From NCBI GenBank assembly GCA_027405735.1, contig JAPEHQ010000013.1:992001-1056000 (forward strand): a DNA stretch of 64,000 bases, in the 5' to 3' direction. The notes below the pieces were generated by a model. That model saw only the letters and a program-made list of their open reading frames with translations. It was not told where the DNA came from and did not search any database. The DNA is from Mucor racemosus. Taxonomy: Eukaryota > Mucoromycota > Mucoromycetes > Mucorales > Mucoraceae. The position numbers were made by a program, and so were the translations under genes. Of the stretch, positions 52,586 to 64,000 are shown one piece after another; positions within the stretch are counted from its first letter, which is position 1; each line of letters begins with the position of its first letter.

Positions 52586-54185
52586 ACAAACTAATCATCA
52601 ATATATCTTTACATATATATCAAGCATTGTTGTGTTATGTCAATGTCCCCTGAAATCCTACAACCCTTTTTTCTTTTCTTTTCGCTTCGAAAAATAAAAT
52701 TCAAACATGGATGATTAGGATTAAATGTGTTTATTGATTATAATATATTTGCTCTTTTTATATCGAATGTTTTATAACATAATGTCAAAATTGATGGTAT
52801 ATGGTTAAGTTTTGAAACTGTTCATATATTTGCACAAATTAAATAGAGAATTGTGCCAGTAGGACATCACATAAAACTTTTTTTTACTCGAAAAAGGTTG
52901 CTTTAAAAAGTGGTTTTCACTATGCAAATTGTTGCAGAGATGTAACATGCCTGTGAATATCTTTTCTTAGAATATAAACGCAACAGCATTATGTATAGAA
53001 GAAACATTACTACCCCCATATAGTTTAATTTAGGAGCACTTTATTAATTTTCACCAATTTAGTCGAATGTAAGGAGCCCAATCGCAGAAAATGTCGATCA
53101 ACCCTATTACACTCTTCCTTTGCATACGAGCCTAAAACAACTGCTATTCCTAAACAAAAAATATAATCATACTTTTAACGTGCTATTAAATATATATGTA
53201 GTTCACAAAAAAATATTATCTTTGATCGATCTAATAAAAGAATCCTTTAAAGTTAATATGGTGATATTTGGGTGTCAAGAGACAACCACAAATTTTCAAA
53301 TTTAGTGCCGCTTTAAATTTATGCAAAATTTAAAATAAAATTGCACACAATAGCCAAAAGAAACAAGTATTTATAGCAACTAACAGATGCAAAGTTACCA
53401 ATCAGTTTCGTGAGTAGTAATCTAATATATGGTAATTTGACTAAAATCAAGGTCTTTTTATTCAAGCGTTATGTTATTTTTCGAGTTCAAAATTATGCGA
53501 AATCGCCATCCGCTATCAAGTTGTGTTAAATAAAGGATTTCTAGCCATTTTAAATGATATTTTTTTTCTATGCAAAAATTGGCCATCTGGACGAAATTTT
53601 CCCTTACTAGGGTAGGGGAAATTTTTAGTAATTTACAAAAGCCCAATTTTGAACCGAAAAACGATGATTTCCACTATGGTATTCCTAAGCTCAAAATGAC
53701 CGTGAAACTTGCCTTTATCATATACAATAGTTTATTTGCACACTATATACAAAAATTGCTGACATTTTGCATAAAAATCAGTTTTATGTTTATCTATAAT
53801 TCATAGTTTTATATATGGTATGTTAAAATGAAAATATTATCATGAAATTAAGCACAAAAATACCTATTCGAAAATATGATGCTTATTGATTTGTGTTCAT
53901 TTTTGGTTGAGATATTGCTAAAAATGCATTAAATCGATGAAAATTGTTCCTGAAATATTGGGTTGAAATCATTTTATTTAGAACTCCGCGTTCGAGTCTT
54001 TTGCGGGCCTTCAATATTGCGAGTAATATATTTTACACATTAAACTTACGAGGCAATACATGTTACAATGCAATGTTAGCGTACCATAGCTCCTACATAA
54101 ATCTACTATATTATTTTTCTTAACCCAATTGATAACATTTATAATATAGATAAATTTAATTTAACACAGACAATTGTTCTTAAAC
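52586..54185. other. Non-coding stretch 3' of H3
   Basis: AT-rich, no gene. The stretch 53600-53830 contains a copy of the degenerate R4 repeat word (TATGGTATTCCTAAGCTCAA at about 53677). Confidence 0.45.
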
Positions 54186-55607
54186 TCACTTTCAATTTAT
54201 GTAATTTGCCCAATCAAGTATACTACTAATACCAATATAAACTTGATCGACATTGATTGGAACACTGTCAAAAATTTACAGTCGAGAAGCAATGAATAAT
54301 TGAAATCTGACATTGCTGATATAGGACAACAGATCCAGAATGTTTCTGCACTATTAAAAGAGCACAACAGACAATTCAGACGAGACGATTTTTTTACAAG
54401 AATCATATTTTTAAAAATTCAATGGAAGAATGATCATAGTAAATATCAGGAAATCCAAAAATTGAAAGCAGATAGATTTAATGCTTCTAGTAATTTACAA
54501 GCGTCGAAGCAACAGTCTGTTGATCTTAGAAGTCAACAATATTATTCAAGAAAAGTTATTCAGTATCACATTAAGAATATACCAAGTATTACAAGGACTG
54601 AAGAAATTCTTAATGAAGAATCCCTTGAAAATTTGATACTCTTAATAACAGACAATGGACTCAAAGTTATGACTGAAACAGCTGCTGTTGACATTAACAA
54701 GTATAAATACTGCTTAAATCTGCATAACAAATACTCTCCTCTTGCTTCTAATAACCACAACAATGATCTTGGTGCAGCATCTGATGTTTTTCAACCCCTT
54801 CCAGAATCGTACAAGATGTATATCAATAATATTGATCTCGGGTCTGGTCAATTCAGAAAGAGAAAGCTGATGGAAAAAGACAAACAAAGCACATAAGGCA
54901 GAGAAGTAAAGATGATTGAAACCAAACTGTCCAAACCTGGTGTATTATCAAAGAATGTCGATGAAATTCAGAGTAGATTGGTTAATCGTAAGGAGAATGT
55001 CAAAACGCACCGTGCATTCTACCATTCAGAGAAAATGGTTAATTTAACAAGAAACACTGAATGCAATGACAAAATATTTCGCTCTGGTGCTGCCTCCAAA
55101 GAAAGATCTTTTAGTGTTGATAGACGTCCACAAACGTCACTTATAATGTTTATTGGGGATAGAGGTGCTTGTGTTGGTTTAAGGCTGAAAGGCCATTTAA
55201 AATACGGAGGTAAATGGAAGCCAAAACTGCATACAGTTTCTTCTGGTACCCATTTTACAAATGAACACAAGACATCCCAAACTTGTATGTTTTATTTTGG
55301 TGCACACACACATCCCAAAAGAACTAGCAAAGATAAACCAGCAAAAAAGACAGTAAATGATTCTTTCTGACGCCTTAATCCAAGATGTATTTCTGTGAGA
55401 TCTCACAAGCCAATTTAATCAAGAGACAAGGCATCCGCTTTGGCTATTACTGTATCTGGCCTTTCTAATTTAATTTTTAATGAGCCATTGCCAGTGTTCA
55501 ATCCTAAACCCAGTCAATTATGTACTGGTGTTTTCATCAAGATCAATGCTTTCTGTTCAAGGAACGAGCATAGGGACGGCAGCGGTGCTGCATCAGCAGA
55601 GGTTTGA
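54186..55607 (+). pseudogene. TnpB/Fanzor-like transposon protein relic
   Basis: One reading frame (54243 to the TGA at 55605-55607) reads as protein throughout but has in-frame stops at 54297, 54894, 55368 and 55416. Features in order: a Lys/Gln-rich helical region; ITDNGLKVM (about 54645), a candidate RuvC-I strand; a basic Arg/Lys segment; FIGDRGACVG and KGHLKYGGKW; then TNEHKTSQTC...F..HP and RLNPRCISVR, which look like a zinc ribbon with two of four Cys lost; and SRDKASALAI, matching the RuvC-III block (cf. RDxNAAxNI of TnpB). This order is that of TnpB/Fanzor nucleases, carried by IS605-like and eukaryotic elements and reported in Mucorales. The assignment rests on motif order only. No intact copy, guide RNA or element end was identified. 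Confidence 0.6.
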
Positions 55608-56358
55608 ATCTGCTAAGTTGTAGTACAAATTGACTAAGCTGTATGGCATTTACTAATATGGTAATTATTCTACTCGCAAGGTTCAAGTTTATGGAGTCTT
55701 TTTGCTTTAATATCCAAGGTTTTCCTCGGTTACCCATATTTATACCATCAAACAAGAAATACCAGCACATAAAGGATATTATTAAATGTAAACATATAAT
55801 ATTTTATTTTGTTTCCTGCATCTTTTTTTCTGAAAAAATTCCTGAAAAAAATGTATTAGTGTAAACATAGCTATTTTTTGGTACATTATTGTTATGATTA
55901 AAAAGCATGTCATGGTTGTATAATCATACGATGTAAAAAAAAAAGAGATTACAACTTGAGAGCTTGTATACATGCAGTATTTTGTGCAAATTGATTATTT
56001 ATTATGTACATATTATTATTATAAAAAGGAAGAAAGAAAGAAAAAAAGCAAATAAAAAAGTTGAATTAATGCATGAGGTTGTTGTTGTTGCTTGATGATG
56101 ATGATGACTAATAAGTTTGTATAAAAATAATAAAGGGGGGGAGGGTAATATATGAATAAATATTTGTTGCTGTCTTGCCTATATGTATATAATTCTTTGC
56201 ATACATGGAGAATTTGGTAGTAATAATAATAATAATAAAAAAAAAGGGCATAAAATACTATTGTTGCTTAAAAAAAAAATAGAAAAAAGAGGAAATATAA
56301 AAACTATGTATAAAATATGTTGTAAAGAGGGGATAAAAGAGTGTAATATGGAATTGAG
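55608..56358. other. Spacer 3' of the Zn2Cys6 gene
   Basis: AT-rich, with TGATGATGA and AATAATAAT triplet runs and a G-run at 56136-56143. It probably contains the transcript end of the minus-strand regulator. No gene is seen. Confidence 0.4.
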
Positions 56359-58722
56359 TTAGATCAATGGAAATGTGGTAAAAAATTGCTGGTCGGTAAG
56401 AATGTCAAATGACATTGAATCTTCATCTTTGAGATTTAAAGGTAAAGATGGAGATTGTGATGGTGTAAAGTAAGATGCTGGTGAACATGTAGTTGACGAT
56501 TCAATATTATCAAAGAAATCAACCCAGGAAGGCCAGCTATTTTGGTTTGATGAATCATTGTCAACAGGGAGTTGTTGCTGTTGTTGTTGTTGCTCGTCCA
56601 TAACAGTAGGAAAAATGTCATTAATATCGAACTGCTGTTGCGTATTATAATAATCATTTGTTGTAATAATATTATTATAATCTGGTGTAGTAGATATACT
56701 TGAAGAGGGAGAAGCTAATAAAACCTGTTCTTCTTGATCTTCTTCATCTTCTTCCGCAATAAATACTCGTTTGTTGTTACTATTCTTTAACGACTTGTTT
56801 GATGATGAAGGCAAAGTAGCAGAACTTGTTGGAGATGGATATCCATAATCCAATACAATATGGCATCGATCTACCAAAAAGTGATCTAGTAAGCGATCGA
56901 AATCAGTACGAACAAGTAAGCTGCAATTGGTCTCCTTGATCAAAGATATGCTTTTGCAGAGATTAATTTTATCAGGTGCATTATTGTCTTTGTTATTAAA
57001 AATGGTATTATCCAAATGAATGGAAGTAGCCAATGTCAATGACAAGAAAAAGATATTACGCAGATATTTTTCTTGGCCCTGTTCTAGCATTTGTTCAGAA
57101 ATGTGAACTACAGTGTTTGCTGCAGTAGTACAAATGCTATTGCTTAGACCTTGCAGTTGATGTCGTCTTGTTTTATTTAGCATGATTTGGACAGTATAAT
57201 ATAATATGCGGTACATTTTTGCAATAGGAGAAGGTGAGACATGTTCATTTAATTTTCCATAATCGAGATAGGAGGGAAGTTGCAAAAGCCAACCAGTCAA
57301 GTTGGATTCCAATACAGATTGAGATTTCACTCCATCACAAATATCGCTTACAATATGAACAAGTCGAATCATTTCAATAAATGAATTGATCTGAAGAGCG
57401 GATTCAACTGAAAGGTAAGATATTTGAGTATGATGTTGGTATCGAGACGAAGGTGAAAGAGCAAATAATTGATTATCTTCTAATTGAGGATACTTGACAT
57501 CTTGCTGATTATTGATAAATCTTTCTCCACCTGTACAACTTGCTAACCATTGATCAATTACATAAGAGACCCAAAAGGCACGTCTTTTCATTTCCATTTG
57601 ATAAATGTCTTGCTTATCGTTGGGCGTTTCATAGCCCAATTTCAATTGATGAATAATAACAGACAAATAATGACGAAGCGAATAGCATTTTTGCATATCA
57701 CCAGCAAGATATGTATACCAACACATGATGGCTGTAGCCTAAAAGCAATTGTATGTGATTTAATATTACTATTAGCACGTGTATATTAATATTACCTGTA
57801 CTGTGGATAGATCAGTATTTATATTATCATCATGAGACGCGTTTGTAAATAGATCATTAAACTGTTGATACAACAACTTTTCTTGATTTACATCTTGAAT
57901 ATTATTGTTTAAACGGCATCCCAAAAGAAAAACAGCCAATTTCAACATTGGATTCAATTCTTTATGCTCAAGTTGAAAATGGAATTGAGGCCTTGATAGA
58001 ATAGGGAAAATAAAGTTAAAATGGCTAAAGAAATTTTCGGTCCAAACAACGGTTGCAATGTGCTTCAGCTCTATTGTAGAAGATTGAAGCACATTATTAT
58101 TCATTAAAAAAGCGTACATCATGCCATTGCTGCCCTAGAGGATAGTCATAAGAATGGACCTTATCAGTGTTCTAATTCTTTTTCATAATACAAGTATATA
58201 TATATATATATATATTAATTTAACGTACGTGTATCAATTGAGTGGCTGCCCTCTCTTGCTGAAGGACAGCATCTACTGCACCAGCAACTAAACAAAGCAA
58301 TGCATTAACAGGATCTTTAATTAGTTGCTGCTTCTTGTTGAGATTATCCACTAATATATATTTAATATGATGTAATATGGGTAGGGGATAATGATTTGCA
58401 GTCTACCTGATGTTGTATCGCTGTTGCTGTTAACATGCTGTCGAACTGATTGATGTTGTAGCTGTTGTTGAATTTGTAATGGTTGATGATTTGTACCTAA
58501 AATGGATTCGATTCGATGTGCTCGATTTTCAATTACTTCAACGTAGCCTTTTGGTGGTCCTCTCTTTTTAGGAGGATCAGAATACTGACAGCAGATTCCG
58601 ATAGATTGACATCGAGAACATGTTGGTTGAACACCATCGCACTTGACCTTTTTTTTACGACAAATTGTACATGCTAAAGTTACTTTAACACGTTTTGGTG
58701 GTTGATCAGTGGTTTTAGACAT
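56359..58722 (-). CDS. Zn2Cys6 (fungal binuclear cluster) transcription factor
   Basis: Four exons (58722-58407, 58350-58229, 58134-57796, 57738-56359); 718 aa. The N-terminal Zn2Cys6 cluster has Cys18, 21, 28, 35, 38 and 44/45 (CTICRKKKVKC ... CSRC), followed by a basic linker and a short helical Gln-rich region. Exons 2-4 encode the fungal-specific transcription factor middle-homology region, with VQATAIMCWYTYLAGD, RRAFWVSYVIDQWLAS and similar segments. The C-terminal third is Ser/Asn/Gln-rich with acidic patches and a poly-Gln run, probably activation sequence. This class is fungus-specific and controls metabolism or stress genes; the target is unknown. Start chosen at 58722 because upstream in-frame codons encode only a Phe/Leu-rich leader. 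Confidence 0.92.
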
Positions 58723-61700
58723 TTCTCTTTGGAAATAAAGATAAAAACAAAATGAAAGAAGAAGAAAAAAAAAAACCTGTAAAAAGAATGAATTAAATAC
58801 TATCACAATTAAGGGGATCTTTTTGGGTATACACAGCATAAAAGGTTCAAGGTGACGGGATCTTTAAATGACCTTTTTGTTTATAAACACACAAAAAGTG
58901 TGGGGGAAGAGTTATTGATTGGTTACAATATTGTCTTATAAGGGCATATGCATATACTCCCCCCCCCCCTCCCCTTTCACCTTTCCATCGGCAAATTCCA
59001 ATTTTTATCAGGGGGTAACTAAATGAGCATTTATGAGATTCTTTTTTGAATAATTCACACAAGGTTAGTATCGGTTTGAAGCTACTTTACTTGATCATTT
59101 ACATATACTTGATCTATTCATCAAGTATGTCACTTCTATTGGACATTAGGACGTACGCAAAAAGTAAGAAAAAAAAAAGGCAAGAAAAAACCGGTCGGTC
59201 CGATCTCTAACTAGAAAGATCAAGTGATATGTATTGAACATTCTACCTTGAGATGATAATATAACAAATATAGAAAATATAGGAGGCTCTTTCTCTACAT
59301 GAAGCTCCTTTATTTTGTAGCAAAAAGCTATGAGTAGTAATTCTATATTTCATATAAATTGATTTTTGTGCATATTTTATAGATTGAGATATGTTGTTGT
59401 ATAATTCAGAACCAATTAAATTTCAATTTGGAATTTAAGGGTACATGTACATTTAAACTTTCATACAGCATTTTGCCCCCTTTCATGTGTTTATGTGCTC
59501 TTATTATTATTGTAGATATACCGAATACTCTCTTAGTATTATGGAATTGGCGTCAACTTACATTAAAAACAACATGTTTTTAATATATTTTCCTCAATAT
59601 ACAAAAATCATGAGACATTCTTTAACAATCTAGTATTATTATAGAATAATTCTTCAACTTTTCATCTTACATTACATTATATGTGTCACTATAATCGTCT
59701 TTTTTTGTTGGCAACACTTTTTCTTTCTTTTTTTCTACTAGGGATAATAGCCCGAATGGTTTTATGGGTCTCGACCATGTGGCATATTAGTTTTTACACA
59801 ATCAAAGTCATCGGATTGCTTTGTACAACAGCCTATTATGATATACATTTATATTGTGTATCGAATGAACAGAAATACAACATAATATAATTAGTCTAGT
59901 ATCCACGGTATACCGGTATGTATCTTTTGATCAAACATGATTGCTGTGGTTGTGCGATGTTGCCCTGAATGATCTACGGGAGAAATTATTTCATGTTTTA
60001 CATATACTTGATAATATCTACGATTTAGATTACACCTGAAATTTATTTATAGTACCAATATATTCATGTTCAAGGTATCGTCGTCGTTGTCAAGATGATG
60101 TGTAAATACTGCCGTTATAATTATCAGAAACAGTGGTTGCATAACAGCTCTTAAAAGGTTTACATTTCCGGTTTCAAAAAAAGGAAATTGCGATATGTTA
60201 AAGGATTTTTTGATAGTCGTGGCCCTTATAAAATTACAAAATTAAATATCACAAATAATGGTTTAGTAATTTATTTGCTTTTGTATTTTTTTTCTGCTAT
60301 AACAATCATGAGAAACATAAATTGAGTGAGCCTGAAGCCAAAATGAAATGTTCTGAGATTCTCGATATTTGGACGCCGAATTGTAATTGTTACCTTTTAG
60401 ATTCGCCTATATAGAAAGTTGCCATTCCCTGGAATTATAAGACAATCATCCTATGACTCTAATCTTGTATAATTGAGTAAGGAAAATAGGTTTTTGGTTA
60501 GCTAGTGTAGCTTTCAAATATTTATGCAGTTTATTCCCAATGGTAAATTACAATGAACCTCAAGCTGTATCAATTACAAAACCTCAAAAAAAGGTACAAG
60601 TGGCGTGTCTACGTACATTTATTAGAGGCGAACAATGATACTGCAAATAGTTGGCAAGAAATTATGCATATATTTAGTATGGAGAAATGTCTCTTTGGCT
60701 AGAAACAATAAATGTACACAACATGACACTACTAATTATGTTTATGAGTCTAGACCATCTACAGATGTGTATTCCTAAACTATAGTTTATCTCTTTTAAA
60801 AAGTATTGACTCTATCTAAATCTAAAATCTCTGGAGAATTTTTTTAATTATTGTAACTATTAAGTTTCGCATAAAACAATTACTTTCTTTTCAGTATGAT
60901 TTAACTTTTTCGAAAATTACGATATATACATTGCATGAGCAATTTGGTTTTAGGCCTAAATTTTATTTGACGAATGTAGTATTATGTATTATAGTAATAC
61001 CAAGCTCTATTGTTTAAAAGAGCATTAATGCCTTGCCTTGTCTTGTCTTGTCTTAGTTGTTATTATATGGAAATATTGCTCTTCTTGATTACTTGTAGCT
61101 AATAATAAAGAAAAGGCTATACGCCGTTACAACCCAAATTCACATGATGAATGATGGTAACATTTTCATGGTCCAGAATCAAGGGCACTTCTGTTATGGT
61201 TAATAAAGAGTACAAACTAAGCATAGAATGAGCGTTACGTAGATTCCCCAAATATGCATAAATGACCCGTTTGATGTTTGAATGGTGGGACTCAGGGGGG
61301 TAGAAATAAAACATCATGTACACAGAACTATTTACGGGTACTGCATTTTTATTCTCGATTGTTCTTAATTATGACACAGATTACTTTTTCAATTAATGTA
61401 TATATATTTAATAGTCTGCATAAAATACAGTGATGATTTCTGTCATTTCTGAAAGGCGTATATAGTATAATAAAGATGCGGTATCAAATGACAGTAAAAC
61501 CAGTTGGTTAGAAATAAAATCTCATTTAGTATATTGTTGCGAAATTTTGTAGGTGTGATATATATACGATATAGTTTAAATTCTTTGAATGTACCTTATA
61601 GCTATTTTAAATATACATTTAAGATATGCAATTTTGATTATGTCGTATGTCGTATATGCATGTAATAAAGAAGTAAAGTACTATTCAAGCTCAAGCTCTA

Positions 61701-63129
61701 TATTTTTGAATGCTCCTTTCGTTCGTATATTATATCGTAAACAGAAAAGTTAGTTATATACTAGTGAATATTTGCTGATCTTTTTAGCTGCACTTCCTGT
61801 TTATGAATGACGCTTTTCGCGTCATGTTGCAGCATTTTAATCTATCGTTCACAAAACACAACTTATTCAACTACATCTATTGGCTCGGTGTCTTCATTAT
61901 TTTAACATTGTTCTTTTTGAATTGCCCTGGCCACATCAGATAATGTCAAAAATGAAAATACTGCTGTTTATTAATCATATATCTCTAACAATTTTAAAGA
62001 TTTGAAAGATAGTAATACACTAAATAATGGTACATACATTACATGATATATACTTGCATTAATATCAAAAGCATTTCAAAGTTTTCGCCATCCTTAATCC
62101 CTAGAAATTTAAAAAATCCTGAATGACAGGCTGTTTTAATTAGTCAGACAAGCAGTAGTAAACCTTTTTTGTGGTTTTGTTTTCTCAAATACGATATGCA
62201 CGTTATGTGCCGCTTTTATTTGAATTGTTCCTCTTTGATTCTAGTATATAGGCGTTGACCACCTGCTAAATCAACTAGTATAGCAATACAGGACTTCCGT
62301 TAGTAATCATTTACTTACAAATTGATATATCATTTTTAAACCGGCTCATGTCAAATCCAAAAAAGTAAACAATAACAGATCCGGAACCGGAAGCTACTTA
62401 ATTGAATATTAACTAAATCATGCTTCCAAAGGCATGGTATAGAAGCATGGTACAGAAGCATGGCATTCCAGTGCGATATTCCAGCATAACACATTACTAT
62501 TAAATAATATCTAAACTTCCTTATCACATCATTAATTTTCCAAATCAAATATTATATGAACCCTATTAATTTCATTCCAATAAACAATATCTCTTTATTT
62601 GATTAAATTTCTAGTTTTATTAAACATAAATATATTCTGATAAATCATATATATATACAGTATATATATATATATATATACGTACTACGTACAGTGTAAT
62701 AAGTACTATAATCTTGTAATAGATTGAGTCTATTAAGAAAGAATTACTAAGAGGTGGACATTGTTGGTGTTACTAACTGTAGTTGACTATTACTTTGGTC
62801 AATACTTGCTATGTATTAAGTGTGGTTAATATGTAGCAAGTAGTATTAAGTAATAGATCGGTTATGGTTGTGTTTAATAAGTTTATTTGATTAAAATTAT
62901 TAATAAAAGAAGAGAACAGATATTTTCACTAATGTTCAATATCTCATTTAACATTTGCATATTTATATGAAATGTGCAACTGAAACTAATTCATGCGGTT
63001 ATTGTTAAAACATCATGTAATGCGAATCATTACATAAAGTTATTGAAATTAATATTAAATACTCGAAAGCTTTTCGAAAAAAAATATACATAAAATACAT
63101 CGCACTACAACTTTTGCTATGCAACTGAA
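58723..63129. other. Large gene-free stretch
   Basis: About 4.4 kb AT-rich. It contains a C-run at 58961-58969, a CTTGT pentamer array at 61033-61056, and a long (TA)n with ACGTACTACGTACAGT at 62646-62696. Open frames are short and lack protein-like composition. The first few hundred bases include the Zn2Cys6 gene promoter. Confidence 0.45.
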
Positions 63130-64000
63130 AGTTACCATAAATTTTTGTTTCAGCAAAAAATATTGATTTTTCGTCGAGATAATCAAAATAATAGTCGATA
63201 TCACAGTTTACAGCTTGTGATAGCTGGGTTCCAAAATTGATTTGAAAAAAATGATTGAAAAATGATGAAAAATGATGAAAAAAACAAAATCGTTTAATAG
63301 CTCATAAGCTGCACAGTAAGTGGACCTAGCGTATTAAATAGTTTTTGTACAGTTGTGGATTCTGCATCCATCTAAATAAAAATTAGACAAACATTCCACA
63401 TTAAATTGTGCGCAAAATGCGATTGAAATTTCGAAGGTTTTTTGAAGATATACATCACTTTTTATAAGCATATTTAAAATATAATATACTGCAATGATGC
63501 GCAAAACATTTATCTATCGATCGAGCTATTGCAAAATTTTCTAGCTGCATTATTCATAGAGAAAACACCATTTTTGTGCAAATTTTTTTCAGTTTCAGAA
63601 TTTGGGATGAGGGTATACAAGGGGAAAATGGACGCCAGAAATGGAGGTACCTTTTTATATACATTTTTGAGAATATCTCCACGAAAAATCAATATTTTGA
63701 AAAACTCTAAATTGGGTCTGAGAGAGCTCAACGAGCTGGATGACATGAAAGCAAAAAAAATGTTGCTCAATTTTACCAATATTTTGAAACCTACTATAGA
63801 AATGCCCAAAAAAATGAAAAAAAATAAAAGTGCTTAGAATTTTTTCATATTAAAACATGTTATAGAGCACTTTAAAACAAGTAAATTTTATTATTGGAAA
63901 GTGGTAGAATAGCTTAATTGTTTCTGGAGATATGAAGCCTCAAAGTTTTCAATCCATTAGCAGTAAAATACGCGTAAAAAATCTGAAACCTTAGCGCTGA
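63130..64000 (+). repeat. Dispersed repeat R1, copy E (runs off the window)
   Basis: Matches copy D from its left part onward, beginning near TTTTTGTTTCAGCAAAAAATATTG, and continues to the window end, corresponding to about 1280 in copy A. The core frame is open for about 100 codons on plus and overlaps an open minus-strand frame. Confidence 0.75.

Noticed and set aside
54300..55370. Two separate small genes (198 and 152 codons) in the TnpB-like region
   Set aside because: Both lie in the same frame, separated by a single stop, and the frame continues as protein after further stops to 55607, so they are parts of one dead gene.
59681..59890. Hydrophobic 69-codon frame resembling a small membrane protein
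   Set aside because: AT-rich DNA often gives Phe/Leu/Ile-rich frames; no start context, splice partner or family similarity.

Overview
The window looks like nuclear DNA of an early-diverging filamentous fungus, most likely Mucorales/Mucoromycotina. It is AT-rich. Genes have several very short introns (about 50-70 nt, GTAAGT-type donors, pyrimidine/A-rich TAG acceptors). Transcription factors carry long Gln/Asn/Ser tracts, and every recognisable product is fungal or general eukaryotic. All gene models below were spliced by eye: each intron has GT..AG ends and restores the reading frame, but none was checked against transcripts or databases.

Layout: 1-2.9 kb holds a copy of a dispersed ~1.5 kb repeat (family R1) plus simple repeats. 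2.9-6.7 kb: an RS/Gly/Ser-rich protein and a forkhead factor, both on the minus strand. 6.7-10 kb: non-coding, with a second repeat family (R2). 10-18.2 kb: a flavin monooxygenase, a kelch-type relic, a TauD-type 2-oxoglutarate dioxygenase and a divergent MUP1-like permease, a possible small organosulfur-use cluster. 18.2-22 kb: repeats. 22-27.4 kb: a heat-shock-factor-type regulator and a ten-finger C2H2 protein. 27.4-32.1 kb: repeat-rich and gene-free. 32.1-41 kb: a BAHD acyltransferase, an RRP15-like ribosome-biogenesis protein, an SLC35C2-like transporter with a 7-nt microexon, a small C2H2 paralogue, and an RBM5/10-like G-patch protein. 42.5-52.6 kb: an HSPA12-like Hsp70 relative, a KIN1/MARK-type kinase, a PCID2/Csn12-type PCI protein, and a divergent histone H4-H3 pair in which the H4 start codon is split by an intron. 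54.2-55.6 kb: a relic resembling TnpB/Fanzor transposon proteins. 56.3-58.7 kb: a Zn2Cys6 regulator. 58.7-64 kb: non-coding, ending in another R1 copy.

Most genes are housekeeping or regulatory and not obviously coupled. Two exceptions stand out: the H4-H3 pair shares one short promoter region, and the FMO/TauD/permease group could act together in sulfur acquisition (inference). The less explained material is the R1 family (five copies, with a core reading frame open in several), the TnpB-like relic, the R2 copy apparently split by a 1 kb insertion, and a compact three-stem foldback near 4.8 kb.
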